DNA from: Thalassospira australica
Lineage (GTDB): Bacteria > Pseudomonadota > Alphaproteobacteria > Rhodospirillales > Thalassospiraceae
Length of the DNA: 64,000 nucleotides
Direction of reading: 5' to 3'
NCBI RefSeq assembly: GCF_000763295.1
Contig: NZ_JRJE01000009.1
Location: 229,380 to 293,379, forward strand
Position numbers and translations under genes: made by a program. Below, in pieces: positions 21,052-34,706 of this stretch. The notes beneath the pieces are model-generated. The model did not search any database. It was not told where the DNA came from and saw nothing but the letters and a program-made list of their open reading frames with translations. Position 1 is the stretch's first letter. Every line of letters starts with the position of its first letter.

Positions 21052-23409
21052 TTACCCCGGTAGTATGAAGCTGTCGACCACTTTCTTTGTACCGACACCT
21101 TCGAAATGGATTTCCAGTTTGTTGCCATCCACCGCCCGCACCGTTCCCGGCCCGAACTTGCGGTGCCGCACCGCGTCACCAACCTTGTATTTCGATGATT
21201 TGGAACTTGTGGTGTGACTGGTTTCCCCGTCGGGCTTTACATCGATGACGTTCTTGCGCACCCGGTCCTGCCACCCGCTTGAGGCAAATTTACGCTCGCC
21301 CGCACCCGATATTGTATTGCGATTGGATGCGCCGTCATTGGCCCAGCTTGGCATTTTCATCCAGTTATCGGCACCCCAGGCACCCGGCGAATGATTGCCC
21401 CCATGTCCGCCAAGGCCGGTGTCACTGATGCGATCAATATGTTCGTCGGGCAATTCATCAACAAATCGCGACGGCAAGGCCGACTGCCACTGGTTGTAAA
21501 TCCGGCGATTGGCCGCATAGCAAATGGTTGCCCGTTTGCGCGCACGTGTGATCCCGACATAGGCCAGACGACGTTCTTCTTCGAGCCCCTTGACCCCGCT
21601 TTCGTCCATGGCACGTTGATGCGGAAAGACACCTTCTTCCCAGCCGGGAAGAAAAACGTAATCGAATTCAAGCCCCTTGGCCGCATGCAGGGTCATGATG
21701 GTAACTTTTTCCTCATGATCGTTCTGCGCATTTTCCATAACCAGCGAAACATGCTCAAGGAAGCTGGTCAGGTTTTCAAATTCTCCAATGGCCGAAACAA
21801 GTTCCTTAAGGTTTTCAAGGCGTCCCGGCGCGTCGATCTCCTTGGAGGTCCGCCACATGTCGGTATAGCCGCTTTCATCAAGGACGGTTTCAACCACCTC
21901 GACATGGCTGCTGTTTGACAACATTTCGCGCCAGCGTTTGAAATCTCCCAAAAGCCCGCCGATGCTCTGACGCATCTTGGGTTTGAGTTCTTCGGTATCA
22001 ATCAGATCACGCGCCGCCGCCGGAAGCGAGATCGTCTGATCGCGCGAATATTGATGCAGGGTCTGAAGCGTTGCCTTACCAACACCACGCTTGGGTACGT
22101 TGACAATACGTTCAAACGCCAGACTGTCATCAGGCTGGGCCACAAGACGGATATAAGCCAGCGCATCACGAATTTCCTGACGTTCATAGAAACGTGGACC
22201 GCCAATCACGCGATAGGGAATGCCAAGCGTGATCAACCGTTCTTCAAACTCACGGGTCTGGAAACCGGCGCGCACCAAAATGGCAATCTGCGATGCGCCA
22301 ACACCTTTGCTTTGCAGGGCTTCGATATCTTCCCCGATCAGGCGGGCCTCGGCTTCGCCGTCCCACACCCCTTTGACGAATACCTTTTCACCAGTATCGA
22401 TTTCAGTCCAAAGCTGCTTGCCCAGCCGGCCATCGTTAAACGTAATCAACTTGGATGCGGCAGCCAGAATATGCGGGGTGGAGCGGTAGTTTTGCTCCAG
22501 TCGAACAACCTTGGCACCCGGAAAATCGGTTTCAAAGCGCAGGATGTTACCGACCTCGGCCCCGCGCCAGCTATAGATCGCCTGATCATCGTCACCGACA
22601 CAGCAGATGTTGCGATGAACCATCGCCATCGCACGCAACCACAAATACTGGGCTACGTTGGTATCCTGATACTCATCGACAAGAATATAGCGGAAGGTAT
22701 TCTGATACTGCTTGAGCACTTCGGGATGTTGCTGAAACAGGGTCAGGCAATGCAACAACAAATCCCCGAAATCGCAGGCATTCAGGATTTTCAGGCGTTC
22801 CTGATAGATCTTGTAAAGGTGCTTGGCCCCACCGTTGGCAAACTCGACACTTTCATTGACCCGCTCAGGTGTCAGACCCTTGTCCTTCCAGCGCTGAATG
22901 ATCCCCATCAGCTGCTTGGCAGGCCATTTTTTCGGGTCGATCTGTTCAGCATCCATGATCTGCTTAAGCAAGCGCACCTGATCGTCGCTATCAAGGATGG
23001 TGAAGTTTGATTGCAGTCCGATAAGATCGGCATGACGGCGCAACAAACGTGCGGAAAGCGAATGGAATGTGCCCAGCCACCAACCTTCAACCGGACGACC
23101 AAGTGCCTGTGCCACACGTTCCTGCATTTCCTTTGCCGCACGGTTGGTAAAGGTCACCGCAAGAATTTGTTGCGGATGCAGGCGTTCTGTTTGCGCTTTG
23201 GTTTCCAGCAAATGAGCAAGGCGCGTGGTCAAAACCCTGGTTTTCCCCGTCCCGGCCCCGGCAAGAACCAGTAAAGGACCATCAAGGGTTTCCACAGCAT
23301 CGCGCTGCTCGGCATTCAGGTTGTCGAGATATGCCGGGCTTGGCGCATCGGCCAGACGCATTTCGGGGCTGGCGGCGAATTCATCAATTTCGAAGGGATC
23401 ATCCATCAT
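21052..23409 (-). CDS. uvrD: ATP-dependent DNA helicase UvrD/PcrA
   Basis: A 3'-5' SF1A helicase for nucleotide-excision and mismatch repair and for clearing RecA from DNA. The 785-residue length is typical. Motifs: Q motif LNAEQRDAV, Walker A AGAGTGKT, motif Ia TFTNRAAKEM, motif II VDEYQDTN, motif III GDDDQAIYSWRGA, motif IV RLEQNYRST, motif V TLHAAKGLEF, motif VI YVGITRARKR. The C-terminus ends in the PcrA-type Tudor-like segment (YKVGDAVRHRKFG) that contacts RNA polymerase in PcrA. Two tandem ATGs start the gene. There is no LexA box upstream of the type seen at recN. Confidence 0.96.
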   Translation of the reverse strand: MMDDPFEIDEFAASPEMRLADAPSPAYLDNLNAEQRDAVETLDGPLLVLAGAGTGKTRVLTTRLAHLLETKAQTERLHPQQILAVTFTNRAAKEMQERVAQALGRPVEGWWLGTFHSLSARLLRRHADLIGLQSNFTILDSDDQVRLLKQIMDAEQIDPKKWPAKQLMGIIQRWKDKGLTPERVNESVEFANGGAKHLYKIYQERLKILNACDFGDLLLHCLTLFQQHPEVLKQYQNTFRYILVDEYQDTNVAQYLWLRAMAMVHRNICCVGDDDQAIYSWRGAEVGNILRFETDFPGAKVVRLEQNYRSTPHILAAASKLITFNDGRLGKQLWTEIDTGEKVFVKGVWDGEAEARLIGEDIEALQSKGVGASQIAILVRAGFQTREFEERLITLGIPYRVIGGPRFYERQEIRDALAYIRLVAQPDDSLAFERIVNVPKRGVGKATLQTLHQYSRDQTISLPAAARDLIDTEELKPKMRQSIGGLLGDFKRWREMLSNSSHVEVVETVLDESGYTDMWRTSKEIDAPGRLENLKELVSAIGEFENLTSFLEHVSLVMENAQNDHEEKVTIMTLHAAKGLEFDYVFLPGWEEGVFPHQRAMDESGVKGLEEERRLAYVGITRARKRATICYAANRRIYNQWQSALPSRFVDELPDEHIDRISDTGLGGHGGNHSPGAWGADNWMKMPSWANDGASNRNTISGAGERKFASSGWQDRVRKNVIDVKPDGETSHTTSSKSSKYKVGDAVRHRKFGPGTVRAVDGNKLEIHFEGVGTKKVVDSFILPG

Positions 23410-23590
23410 GACGGCATATATATCACGCTGTGCGAAGGGGACCAGTCTTGCATTCCTGTCGGCGCGTCAATTTTTCACATTCTGCCACAAAACAGGACCG
23501 GCCTTTTCCCGAAAAGGAAAATTTTTGCGCCAGTTTTTCATCCCCCGAACGTGTGTGAAAATAACAGCGGTATTTGCATAAGGCATCAGA

Positions 23591-24316
23591 ATGAGCAACA
23601 TCAACGGTACAGGTGGCAACATTACGCAGATCCAGGGCCTCAACAACCAACGAGCCAATGCACCCCAAGACACCGACGGCGCATTCGGGACGGAAGCATT
23701 TGGCAGTTATTCTTCGTTCAGCTTGCAAAACACCGGGGCAAACAGTGCCGCCGAAATGTCAGATCTGACTTCGCAAAGCGAAGCCCTGACTGGTCAACTA
23801 TCAAATTCGATCATGGCTATGCTGCTCGAACTTCAGCAAACCAGCACCGCAACAGATGGCAGCAGCAGCTTCGATGCGCAGCAGCTGTTTTCTGACATGG
23901 ATACTGACGGTGATGGCACACTGACAAAAACCGAATTCATGGAAGCAGCCCCCGAAGTCGCCAGCGATGAAATGTCTGAAAACCTTTGGAACCTGATGGC
24001 GGGGTCAGAAACTGATAGCATGTCCGAAGATGATTACCTTGCAGCAATGAAACCGCCCGGCGGCATGCCACCCAAAGGACAAGACGGTGAAATTGGCGGC
24101 ATGACGACCACGGCGGGAAGTGCCATGGCCGAAGACGGTACGTTTGATCCGCTTGACACCAACGAAGATGGCACCGTCAGCCTGTCTGAAATCATGGCTG
24201 TCGCCCCACAGGATGCATCCCCGTCACAAAGCAGCCTGCCAAGCAGCACCTCAGACGAGATCAACTCGGGAAGTGAAAATTTTAATTCCAAGCTGATGGC
24301 GCAAGTCATTGCGTAA
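23591..24316 (+). CDS. EF-hand protein
   Basis: A 241-residue acidic protein of low complexity with two canonical calcium-binding loops: DMDTDGDGTLTKTEF (about residues 103-117, all liganding positions filled) and LDTNEDGTVSLSEI (about 195-208). There is no signal peptide, lipobox or membrane segment, so if secreted it would need a non-Sec route. The N-terminal 60 residues are Ser/Thr/Asn/Gly-rich; between the EF hands is a GGMPPKG-type Pro/Gly linker. AAGG 8 nt upstream supports the ATG. Its stop is 2 nt from that of convergent wecB. Resembles the EF-hand domain proteins common in Thalassospira and relatives; function unknown, calcium buffering or sensing by inference. Confidence 0.85.
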   Translation: MSNINGTGGNITQIQGLNNQRANAPQDTDGAFGTEAFGSYSSFSLQNTGANSAAEMSDLTSQSEALTGQLSNSIMAMLLELQQTSTATDGSSSFDAQQLFSDMDTDGDGTLTKTEFMEAAPEVASDEMSENLWNLMAGSETDSMSEDDYLAAMKPPGGMPPKGQDGEIGGMTTTAGSAMAEDGTFDPLDTNEDGTVSLSEIMAVAPQDASPSQSSLPSSTSDEINSGSENFNSKLMAQVIA

Positions 24317-24318
24317 CT

Positions 24319-25407
24319 TTAAAGGTTTGCGACAAAATGCTTGAGCGCAGAAATGGTCCGTTCCGTCGTATTGCCGTCCCAACCGGGAATGGATACGGAT
24401 CGCACATGTCTTGGGAATTGGGCCAATGCCACCGCAACCAAATCCGACGCATTCACCAAACGATTGGTCCCCAGATCGACCGTTACGGGGCGCTCTGTTG
24501 ATGGACGCAATGTCAGGCAATTGGTGCCCAGAAAGCTTGTTTCCTCTTGCACGCCACCGGAATCGGTAATGACCAGCCCGGCATCTTTCATCAGGCTTGC
24601 AAAGTCCAGGTATCCAAGCGCTGGCAACATTCGTATTCCGCCTTTGCGCAGGGCATCAAGATAACCTTGCAGCGTTAGTCGTTTGGCCGTGCGCGGATGG
24701 ATTGGAAAACAAACCGTGTGATGGGTCGCAAGTTCAATAATCGCATCAACAATCCGGCCAAGCGTCACTTTGTCATCGACATTGTCCTGACGATGCAAGG
24801 TCACCAGAACATAGTTTCCCTTGTTTAAACCGTATTTGATCGCTGCTTGTTGTGATGAAACTGCGCTCTGCATCATGACCAGCGTGTCGATCATGATGTT
24901 GCCGACCTGTTTGATGTGGTCAGGCGCAATCCCTTCGGCCAGAAGGTTCTGATCAGCGTCATCAGATGGCGTAAGCAAAAGATCGGACATCGCATCAATG
25001 GCGATTCGGTTTTGCTCTTCGGGCATATCCGTCTCAAAGCATCTTAGTCCGGCCTCAAGATGCACAAGGGGAATACCCATATCTCTGGCCACCAAGGCAG
25101 CCGCCAACGAGGAGTTCACATCCCCGACAACCAAAACCATGTCAGGCCGTTCTGCGTTACACAGCGCTTTGTAAGCCCCAATCATCTTGGGAATCGGATC
25201 ACCGTGTTCAGACGCCTTCCAGTCCAGAACATGATCGGGATCAGGCAGCCCGAGTTCCCTCCAGATCATGGATGACATCGCGTCATCGCGGTGTTGGGCC
25301 GTATGAACAAAAGACGGATTTATTTCGGCATGGGTCGCCAAACCTTGCCAAAGGGGTGCGATCTTCATGAAGTTCGGTCTGGCACCGGCAACAACGTGAA
25401 GCTTCAT
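24319..25407 (-). CDS. wecB: UDP-N-acetylglucosamine 2-epimerase (non-hydrolysing)
   Basis: This enzyme interconverts UDP-GlcNAc and UDP-ManNAc for surface polysaccharide synthesis. The 362-residue length is typical. Recognisable: GARPNFMKIAPL at the N-terminus, GDVNSSLAAALVA, HLEAGLRCFETDMPEEQNR with catalytic acidic residues, TLHRQDNVD, and the late motif ITDSGGVQEET that binds the UDP. No glycosyltransferase or ManNAcA dehydrogenase accompanies it here, so its polysaccharide pathway must be elsewhere. The gene stands alone between converging wecB/EF-hand stops and the CLC channel gene transcribed in the same direction upstream. Confidence 0.94.
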   Translation of the reverse strand: MKLHVVAGARPNFMKIAPLWQGLATHAEINPSFVHTAQHRDDAMSSMIWRELGLPDPDHVLDWKASEHGDPIPKMIGAYKALCNAERPDMVLVVGDVNSSLAAALVARDMGIPLVHLEAGLRCFETDMPEEQNRIAIDAMSDLLLTPSDDADQNLLAEGIAPDHIKQVGNIMIDTLVMMQSAVSSQQAAIKYGLNKGNYVLVTLHRQDNVDDKVTLGRIVDAIIELATHHTVCFPIHPRTAKRLTLQGYLDALRKGGIRMLPALGYLDFASLMKDAGLVITDSGGVQEETSFLGTNCLTLRPSTERPVTVDLGTNRLVNASDLVAVALAQFPRHVRSVSIPGWDGNTTERTISALKHFVANL

Positions 25408-25522
25408 CGACTATCGACCCCCGTCCTGACTAAGGGAAAGATTTATCGTCTATCTATATCCAAAGTGATCAGCACTGTTGCCCTGAACTGTATTTGGTAT
25501 TGGTATTTAATGAGTTCTGATC

Positions 25523-27316
25523 CTAGAACAACTTAGGCGGCGCGTCGCCGCGTTCTTCGCTTTGCAGTTCAAGCAATGCATTATTATAGGCCATCATCGC
25601 ATCCTTTTCGTGGACAAAGCCGATCATATGTCGTTCTTCGGGGCTGTTGAGCACCGGGAGGTGTTCTTCCCCGGTTTGCTCCATCAGTTTGATGGCCTTT
25701 TCTATGCTGTCGGATCGATAGACGACAGGCGGCTTGGATCGCGCAACTTCGCCTGCGCTGACTTCATCACCAAGTTTGGGATCAAAGGCCGCATGGCGCA
25801 AATCTGTCAATGTGATCGTGCCATGCAGTTTTCCATGCTCGTCAATGACAAACAGCTCGGAATAGGGCGCGTTGATCAGTTTTTCGCGAACGGCTGGCAG
25901 CCCTTCGCTCAGGGGAACCGTTTCATATTCGCGCTTCATGATGTCGGCCACCTTGATCCGGCGCAGCAAATTCACTTCCCTGCCCCAACGGGTCGAAAGC
26001 CCCCGACATTTCAATTGCCACTGGAAAAACGATCCGCCTTGGAATTGATCCATTACAAGGGATGCCAGAACCGAAGCCACCATCACAGCAATCGTAAGCG
26101 TATAGTCCCCGGTCAGTTCAAACATGATCAGAGTTGTCGAAATCGGCGCGCCAAGAATCGCAGCAGCCAACGCCCCCATCCCGACAAGGGTATAGGCGGT
26201 ATAACCCGATGAAAGGTCGGGGAACACATTGGTTGCAAGAACACCAAATGCCCCACCCAGCATCGCCCCCAGGAAAAGAGCCGGACTGAACATGCCCCCG
26301 GCAAAGCCAAGCCCCATACAGATCGAAACGACAAAAGCCTTGGCAAACAACAAACCAACGAGGAATGGCAGGTTATAGGCTTCATAGAGGGCATCGTTCA
26401 TTGCCCCATAACCGACACCAACAACCTGCGGAAAGCCCAATGCAATGATGCCGACAATCAAACCGGCAACGGCAGGGCGCAACCACAATGGGATTTTGGT
26501 TCTGTTCGCGGCCTTTTGCACAACCGGAATGGCGCGCACCACCAAGGTTGCCGCGACACCGGCAAGAATGCCTAACAAAGCAAAGGCCGGGAATTCCCAG
26601 AATGATTGAATTTCGTGACCGGGAATTAAAAAGGCAACTTCATCGCCGTAATAAATGCGCGTGATTACCGTGCCAGTAACAGAGGCCAGAACGATCGGCG
26701 CAAACGCGGTTAAGGCATAATGCCCAAGTGCCACTTCATGAGCAAAAAGCGCACCGGCCAGCGGCGCATTAAAAGATGCCGCGACCGCCGATGCCACGCC
26801 ACACCCCAAAAGGGTCCGCGAGGCAGAACGACGCAGATGCAAAATCCGCGCAAGCCACGCACCAAATGATGCCCCCATATGGACAACCGGCCCCTCACGC
26901 CCAAGTGACGCGCCACTGCCCAGTGACACAGCACTTGCCAGCGCACTTTTGATACCGCATCGGGTCGACATACGGGCATCATGAAACGATGCCGCGTCAA
27001 TCACATCGGCAACACCATGCGGGCGTTTTTCTGGCAAGAACCTGTAGATGAAAATACCAACAACCAGACCGCCAACCGTTGGTGCAGCAATGAGTTGCCA
27101 CACCGGCAATGTACTGAGATGCGTGTGCAGGGCTTCGTCACCCGTGCCATAGAACAACGACTGAACAAGCAACAGGCCATCACGAAACAGGATCGTGCCA
27201 CCACCGGCCATCGCCCCGACAATCATGGCCAAAATCGACAGAACCAGTTGCTCGCTTTTGACGATGCGCCGCATTCGGTTCAAAAAAATGTTCGATTTCA
27301 GAAGCTTTTCAGCCAT
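25523..27316 (-). CDS. CLC-family chloride channel/antiporter with CBS domains
   Basis: A 597-residue inner-membrane protein with the CLC fold: GSGASLGREGP selectivity-filter motif whose Glu is the gating/proton glutamate, the later GLGFAGGMFSPALFLGA motif, and about ten or more hydrophobic helices. The C-terminal about 140 residues form a CBS pair (from about residue 450, VADIMKREYETVPLSEG, and VARSKPPVVYRSDS), which in other CLC proteins binds adenine nucleotides. Presence of the gating Glu suggests a Cl-/H+ exchanger. No operon partner is evident. Confidence 0.92.
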   Translation of the reverse strand: MAEKLLKSNIFLNRMRRIVKSEQLVLSILAMIVGAMAGGGTILFRDGLLLVQSLFYGTGDEALHTHLSTLPVWQLIAAPTVGGLVVGIFIYRFLPEKRPHGVADVIDAASFHDARMSTRCGIKSALASAVSLGSGASLGREGPVVHMGASFGAWLARILHLRRSASRTLLGCGVASAVAASFNAPLAGALFAHEVALGHYALTAFAPIVLASVTGTVITRIYYGDEVAFLIPGHEIQSFWEFPAFALLGILAGVAATLVVRAIPVVQKAANRTKIPLWLRPAVAGLIVGIIALGFPQVVGVGYGAMNDALYEAYNLPFLVGLLFAKAFVVSICMGLGFAGGMFSPALFLGAMLGGAFGVLATNVFPDLSSGYTAYTLVGMGALAAAILGAPISTTLIMFELTGDYTLTIAVMVASVLASLVMDQFQGGSFFQWQLKCRGLSTRWGREVNLLRRIKVADIMKREYETVPLSEGLPAVREKLINAPYSELFVIDEHGKLHGTITLTDLRHAAFDPKLGDEVSAGEVARSKPPVVYRSDSIEKAIKLMEQTGEEHLPVLNSPEERHMIGFVHEKDAMMAYNNALLELQSEERGDAPPKLF

Positions 27317-27607
27317 ATGCGCAATACCGGAGTTGGCGGAACAAAACTGGGGTCAGGACACTAGGATCACGTTTTCTTGCGAATAAAGGGTAAAGACAAG
27401 GAATTCCTTGTAAAAATTCGTATCTCACTGCCCATTGATTGACCTTTGTGGATATGCAACAACAAGTGACCTGAATTCAGTTCGTGCCCCCTACCCCGAA
27501 CAGTTTCAGAAAACCATCATTGCCAAAGTCATGTGACATGCAGCATTCTTGCCCATCTCGCATGATATTTGCGCCGCCACCAAGCGTTCTCAACGGAACC
27601 CAAAACC
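27317..27607. other. Divergent intergenic region, CLC channel / efflux pump
   Basis: About 290 nt between divergent starts, relatively AT-rich. I found no convincing promoter hexamers, palindromes, RNA or small ORF. Confidence 0.4.
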
Positions 27608-28852
27608 ATGAATGATTCCCGTCCCGCGGGCATCCAGGCAGCGCGACCGCTACCTGGTCTTGTCGAATTCATTTGCCTGATGGCGATCACCATCGGGCTT
27701 GTTGCCCTGTCAATCGATAACCTTCTGCCGGCTTTTGGCCCAATCGCCCAGGATTTTGGCATCGAGGACGGCAACCGCATGCAGATGCTGATCTATGTTT
27801 TCATGATCGCGTTTGGTCTGATGCAAATCGTTTACGGGCCACTTGCCGATAGCTTGGGGCGACGACCGACACTGATCGCCGGACTGGGGCTTTATTGTGT
27901 TGGCACGATCATGGCGATCTTTGCCGACAGTTATGAACATCTGTTGATTGCGCGTTTTGTACAGGGGCTTGGTGCCGCTGCCCCGCGTGTTCTGACGATG
28001 GCCATTACACGTGACTGTTTTGATGGGCGTGAAATGGCGCGTGTCATGTCCTTTGTCATGATGGTTTTCATTATCCTGCCTGTCTTTGCCCCCGCATCGG
28101 GCAGCCTTATTCTGGCACTTGCCAACTGGCACATGATTTTCGTCAGCACCCTGATACTCGCAATTGCAATTGTCTGTTGGTATCTGCTGCGCATGCCAGA
28201 AACTCTGCACCCTGAGCACAGGCACAAACTGTCGATCCGACGGATCGGACGCGATATCAAAACCACAGTCACCAACCGCCAGACGCTGGGATATTCCACA
28301 GCAATGGGCATGATGTTTGGCTGCCTGATGGCCTATATCGGCTCAGCACAACAGGTTTTTGAGACCGAAGTTTATGGTCTTGGTGTTTGGTTCCCGCTGG
28401 CATTTGGTATGATTGCCGCGTGCATGAGCTTCTCTTCATTCGTGAATGCCCGCCTTGTGCGCAAGATCGGCATGCGCAAGATTTCCCATGCGGCACTATT
28501 CATCATGACCGGAAGCTGCCTGATCAACCTTTTCATTGCCATTGGCTTTGACGGAAAACCGCCCCTGGTGCTGTTCGGCGTTGGACTGACGACAATTCTG
28601 TTTTGTTTCTCATTGACAATGCCAAACTTTAATTCACTTGCCATGGAACCGGTTGGCGCGATTGCCGGAACCGCGTCATCGATGATCGGGGTCTATAGCA
28701 CGCTGATCGGCGTTGTTGCGGGTGGCATGATTGGGCAACAATTCAATGGCACGGTGATTCCGCTTTTAGCAGGCTACTTTGCCCTTGGCCTGATCGGCAT
28801 CGTGATCGTCGGTATCACCGAGCGCGGCAAGTTCTGTCACGCGACCCAATAA
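27608..28852 (+). CDS. Bcr/CflA-type multidrug efflux MFS transporter
   Basis: A 414-residue major-facilitator protein with about twelve hydrophobic segments. It has the DHA1 motif A as GPLADSLGRRPTLIAG (residues about 75-90) and the FVQGLGAAAPRVLTMAITRD stretch that matches motif C-region of the Bcr/CflA subfamily, which exports bicyclomycin, chloramphenicol and similar compounds. ATG 27608 (MNDSRPAG) is preferred over an upstream in-frame ATG at 27569 since the intervening codons are not conserved-looking, but neither has a strong ribosome binding site. Monocistronic, with a strong terminator after it. Confidence 0.88.
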   Translation: MNDSRPAGIQAARPLPGLVEFICLMAITIGLVALSIDNLLPAFGPIAQDFGIEDGNRMQMLIYVFMIAFGLMQIVYGPLADSLGRRPTLIAGLGLYCVGTIMAIFADSYEHLLIARFVQGLGAAAPRVLTMAITRDCFDGREMARVMSFVMMVFIILPVFAPASGSLILALANWHMIFVSTLILAIAIVCWYLLRMPETLHPEHRHKLSIRRIGRDIKTTVTNRQTLGYSTAMGMMFGCLMAYIGSAQQVFETEVYGLGVWFPLAFGMIAACMSFSSFVNARLVRKIGMRKISHAALFIMTGSCLINLFIAIGFDGKPPLVLFGVGLTTILFCFSLTMPNFNSLAMEPVGAIAGTASSMIGVYSTLIGVVAGGMIGQQFNGTVIPLLAGYFALGLIGIVIVGITERGKFCHATQ

Positions 28853-28873
28853 ATCCTTCTGGCATATAACAGA

Positions 28874-28907
28874 AAAAACCCCGCAGAGTGCAGTCTGCGG
28901 GGTTTTT
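28874..28907. terminator. Bidirectional terminator between efflux pump and metH
   Basis: A 14-bp perfect stem (AAAAACCCCGCAGA / TCTGCGGGGTTTTT) with a 6-nt loop between convergent genes; T runs result on both strands. Confidence 0.95.
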
Positions 28908-28927
28908 CATTGCGACCGTTCAAGCGG

Positions 28928-31579
<2,652 letters not shown>

Positions 31580-31617
31580 GGGTCTTTTCGATCTCTTTTC
31601 AGCAATCAATATCGGGT

Positions 31618-32715
31618 TTAAGCGGCGTCAAACGGCTCTAGGCCGGAAAGGCGCATTCTGGGCTCAAACGATGGCACAGCCCGCGGCTTGGCGTCTGCAA
31701 CGGCGTTGCTAATCGCCTTGATGTGCGGCGGGGTTGTTCCGCAGCAGCCACCAAGAAGATTGATCATGCCACTATCTGCCCACTCCTTGACCAGTTCAGC
31801 CATTTCAGCATCTGTTTGATCATATTCGCCAAATTCATTCGGCAGCCCTGCGTTGGGATAAACCGAAACACGGCATTCGGCAATCCGCGACAGTTCCTGA
31901 ACATAGGGGCGCAGTTGTGCTGCCCCCAACGCACAATTCAAACCGATCGAGAACGGCTTGGTGTGGCGTACGGAGTTATAGAAGGCTTCTGTCGTCTGGC
32001 CCGAGAGAGTCCGGCCAGAAGCATCCGTGATCGTGCCCGAAATCATCACCGGCACATCTTCGCCACGTTCTTCAACCACTTCATCAATGGCAAACAGTGC
32101 GGCCTTGGCGTTCAAAGTATCAAAGATCGTTTCGACCAGAAGTGTATCAGCCCCGCCATCAAGAAGCCCTTTTGCGGCTTCCTTGTAAGCTTCTTTAAGT
32201 TGGTCAAACGTAATCGCACGGAAGCCGGGATTGTTCACGTCCGGCGAGATCGAGGCCGTTCTGTTGGTCGGCCCGATAGCACCGTTCACAAAGCGCACAT
32301 CACCGGGATGGGCTGCTTCCCATTCATCACAGGCCGCGCGCGCAATCTTGGCACTTTCGAAATTGATCTCGTAAGCCAAGTCTTCCATGCCGTAATCGGC
32401 CTGTGCAATTGTGGTCGCGCTAAAGGTGTTGGTCCCATTCAGGTCTGCACCGGCTGCGATGTACTGCAGATGGATATCTTTAATGATATCGGGCTGTGTC
32501 AGCGACAAAAGATCGTTATTGCCCTTAACATCCTGCTTCCAGTCAGCAAACCGCGCCCCGCGATAATCTTCCTCGCTTAAGGTATGCTTCTGGATCATGG
32601 TGCCCATTGCGCCATCAAGGATCAGAATTTTTTCTTCGGCCCGTTTGCGCAGCAGGGCAATGCGTTCCTTGCGGTCATTCATCATTTTCATCCAGTCTTT
32701 ATCTTCATGCGTCAA
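31618..32715 (-). CDS. metH: Methionine synthase MetH, N-terminal homocysteine-binding part
   Basis: A 365-residue homocysteine S-methyltransferase domain. It starts with the family pattern [13 protein letters not shown], contains GLNCALGA with the first zinc cysteine and ends with [11 protein letters not shown] carrying the other two, so the Zn/homocysteine site is complete. It stops just after RLSGLEPF, the exact linker that in one-piece MetH leads into the pterin domain. Upstream is metF (21 nt away); downstream is the remainder of MetH. The BHMT-like domain must work in trans with the B12 subunit. Confidence 0.93.
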   Translation of the reverse strand: MTHEDKDWMKMMNDRKERIALLRKRAEEKILILDGAMGTMIQKHTLSEEDYRGARFADWKQDVKGNNDLLSLTQPDIIKDIHLQYIAAGADLNGTNTFSATTIAQADYGMEDLAYEINFESAKIARAACDEWEAAHPGDVRFVNGAIGPTNRTASISPDVNNPGFRAITFDQLKEAYKEAAKGLLDGGADTLLVETIFDTLNAKAALFAIDEVVEERGEDVPVMISGTITDASGRTLSGQTTEAFYNSVRHTKPFSIGLNCALGAAQLRPYVQELSRIAECRVSVYPNAGLPNEFGEYDQTDAEMAELVKEWADSGMINLLGGCCGTTPPHIKAISNAVADAKPRAVPSFEPRMRLSGLEPFDAA

Positions 32716-32736
32716 AGCGACAAAACGTTCGGGAAC

Positions 32737-33639
<903 letters not shown>

Positions 33640-33698
33640 TCAATCCTGTCTTCATGATCCCGAGAATCGGGACCTTTTAACTCGGGTTAGCCTGCGGT

Positions 33699-34676
33699 TT
33701 ACTCCGCAGCTTTATTGGAATTCGTTTGTGTTTTGTCTATTGCCTGATCCGATGCGGCATTTGCTTTCCAAATCCGTACCGTTAGCGGTTTGCCCGGCAA
33801 ACTTACGACGTCATCCGATATCAGGCCGCTCGCGCCGAACCAGGTGCTTATAGATGCGTCATCAAAGCCCAACCGTCGATGTGCATGCTCTTCACGCAGT
33901 TCCTCGTGATCATGCTGGGCGAAATCGACGACAACCAGTTTACCACCGGGTGCCAGAACACGTGCAGCTTCGGCCAGTGCCACGTCTGGTTTTTCGGCAA
34001 AGTGCAGGACTTGATGCAGGGTCACAACGTCGAACATGCCCCCCGGATAAGGCAATTGATACATATCGGCCTGCCGCACCAGACAATTCGACAAATCCGC
34101 ACGTTGCAAGCGCGCACGGGCAACCGCCAGCATCTCGCGCGACATATCAACGCCAACGCCTTCTTCCGCGTCACGTCCGAGCAGTTCAAGAATCCGCCCC
34201 GTCCCCGTGCCAACGTCCAAAATGCGGCCGCCAGCCAAATCACCGACAGTTTCCAGCAATGCCTTTTCGACTTCGGCTTCATCAATGTGCAGGGAGCGAA
34301 TCTGATCCCAGTCCCGTGCATTCGCGCGGAAATATTCGGTCGCGATTTTCTCTCGCTCTGCCTTGACCTGGTCCAGTCGCGCGCGATCAAGCGTCAATGT
34401 CTCATCGTCTTTTGGCAAAAGGTCCAGCACCGGCTGAACCAGATCAGCCCCCGGACCTGAATGCGGGGTGCGATAGAAGACCCAGGTTCCTTCACGGAAT
34501 CGCACCAGCAGGCCTGCCTCGCACAATAACTTCAGATGGCGAGAAACGCGTGGCTGGCTTTGGCCGATGATCTGGGTGATTTCACTGACGGTCAACTCAC
34601 ATTCAGCACAAATGGTCAGCAAACGAAGCCGTGTCGCTTCTGCTGCTGCACGCAACCTTGCAAGAACCTGTTCCAT
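33699..34676 (-). CDS. ArsR-type regulator fused to a SAM-dependent methyltransferase
   Basis: A 325-residue two-domain protein. Residues about 1-90 form an ArsR winged helix (ATRLRLLTICAECELTVSEI, SQPRVSRHLKLLCEAGL) without the CxCxxC metal-binding motif of arsenic or zinc sensors; residues about 140-300 are a class I methyltransferase with ILDVGTGTGRILELLG and the later motif VVTLHQVLHF. As the first gene of the metF-metH operon, a plausible role is sensing SAM or S-adenosylhomocysteine and controlling the methionine cycle; that is inference from context. ATG 34676 is preferred because GGAGGG lies 8-10 nt upstream; a GTG five codons earlier overlaps that site. Confidence 0.88.
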   Translation of the reverse strand: MEQVLARLRAAAEATRLRLLTICAECELTVSEITQIIGQSQPRVSRHLKLLCEAGLLVRFREGTWVFYRTPHSGPGADLVQPVLDLLPKDDETLTLDRARLDQVKAEREKIATEYFRANARDWDQIRSLHIDEAEVEKALLETVGDLAGGRILDVGTGTGRILELLGRDAEEGVGVDMSREMLAVARARLQRADLSNCLVRQADMYQLPYPGGMFDVVTLHQVLHFAEKPDVALAEAARVLAPGGKLVVVDFAQHDHEELREEHAHRRLGFDDASISTWFGASGLISDDVVSLPGKPLTVRIWKANAASDQAIDKTQTNSNKAAE

Positions 34677-34706
34677 CTCGATACCCTCCACGCAGACAAA
34701 AAAGAT

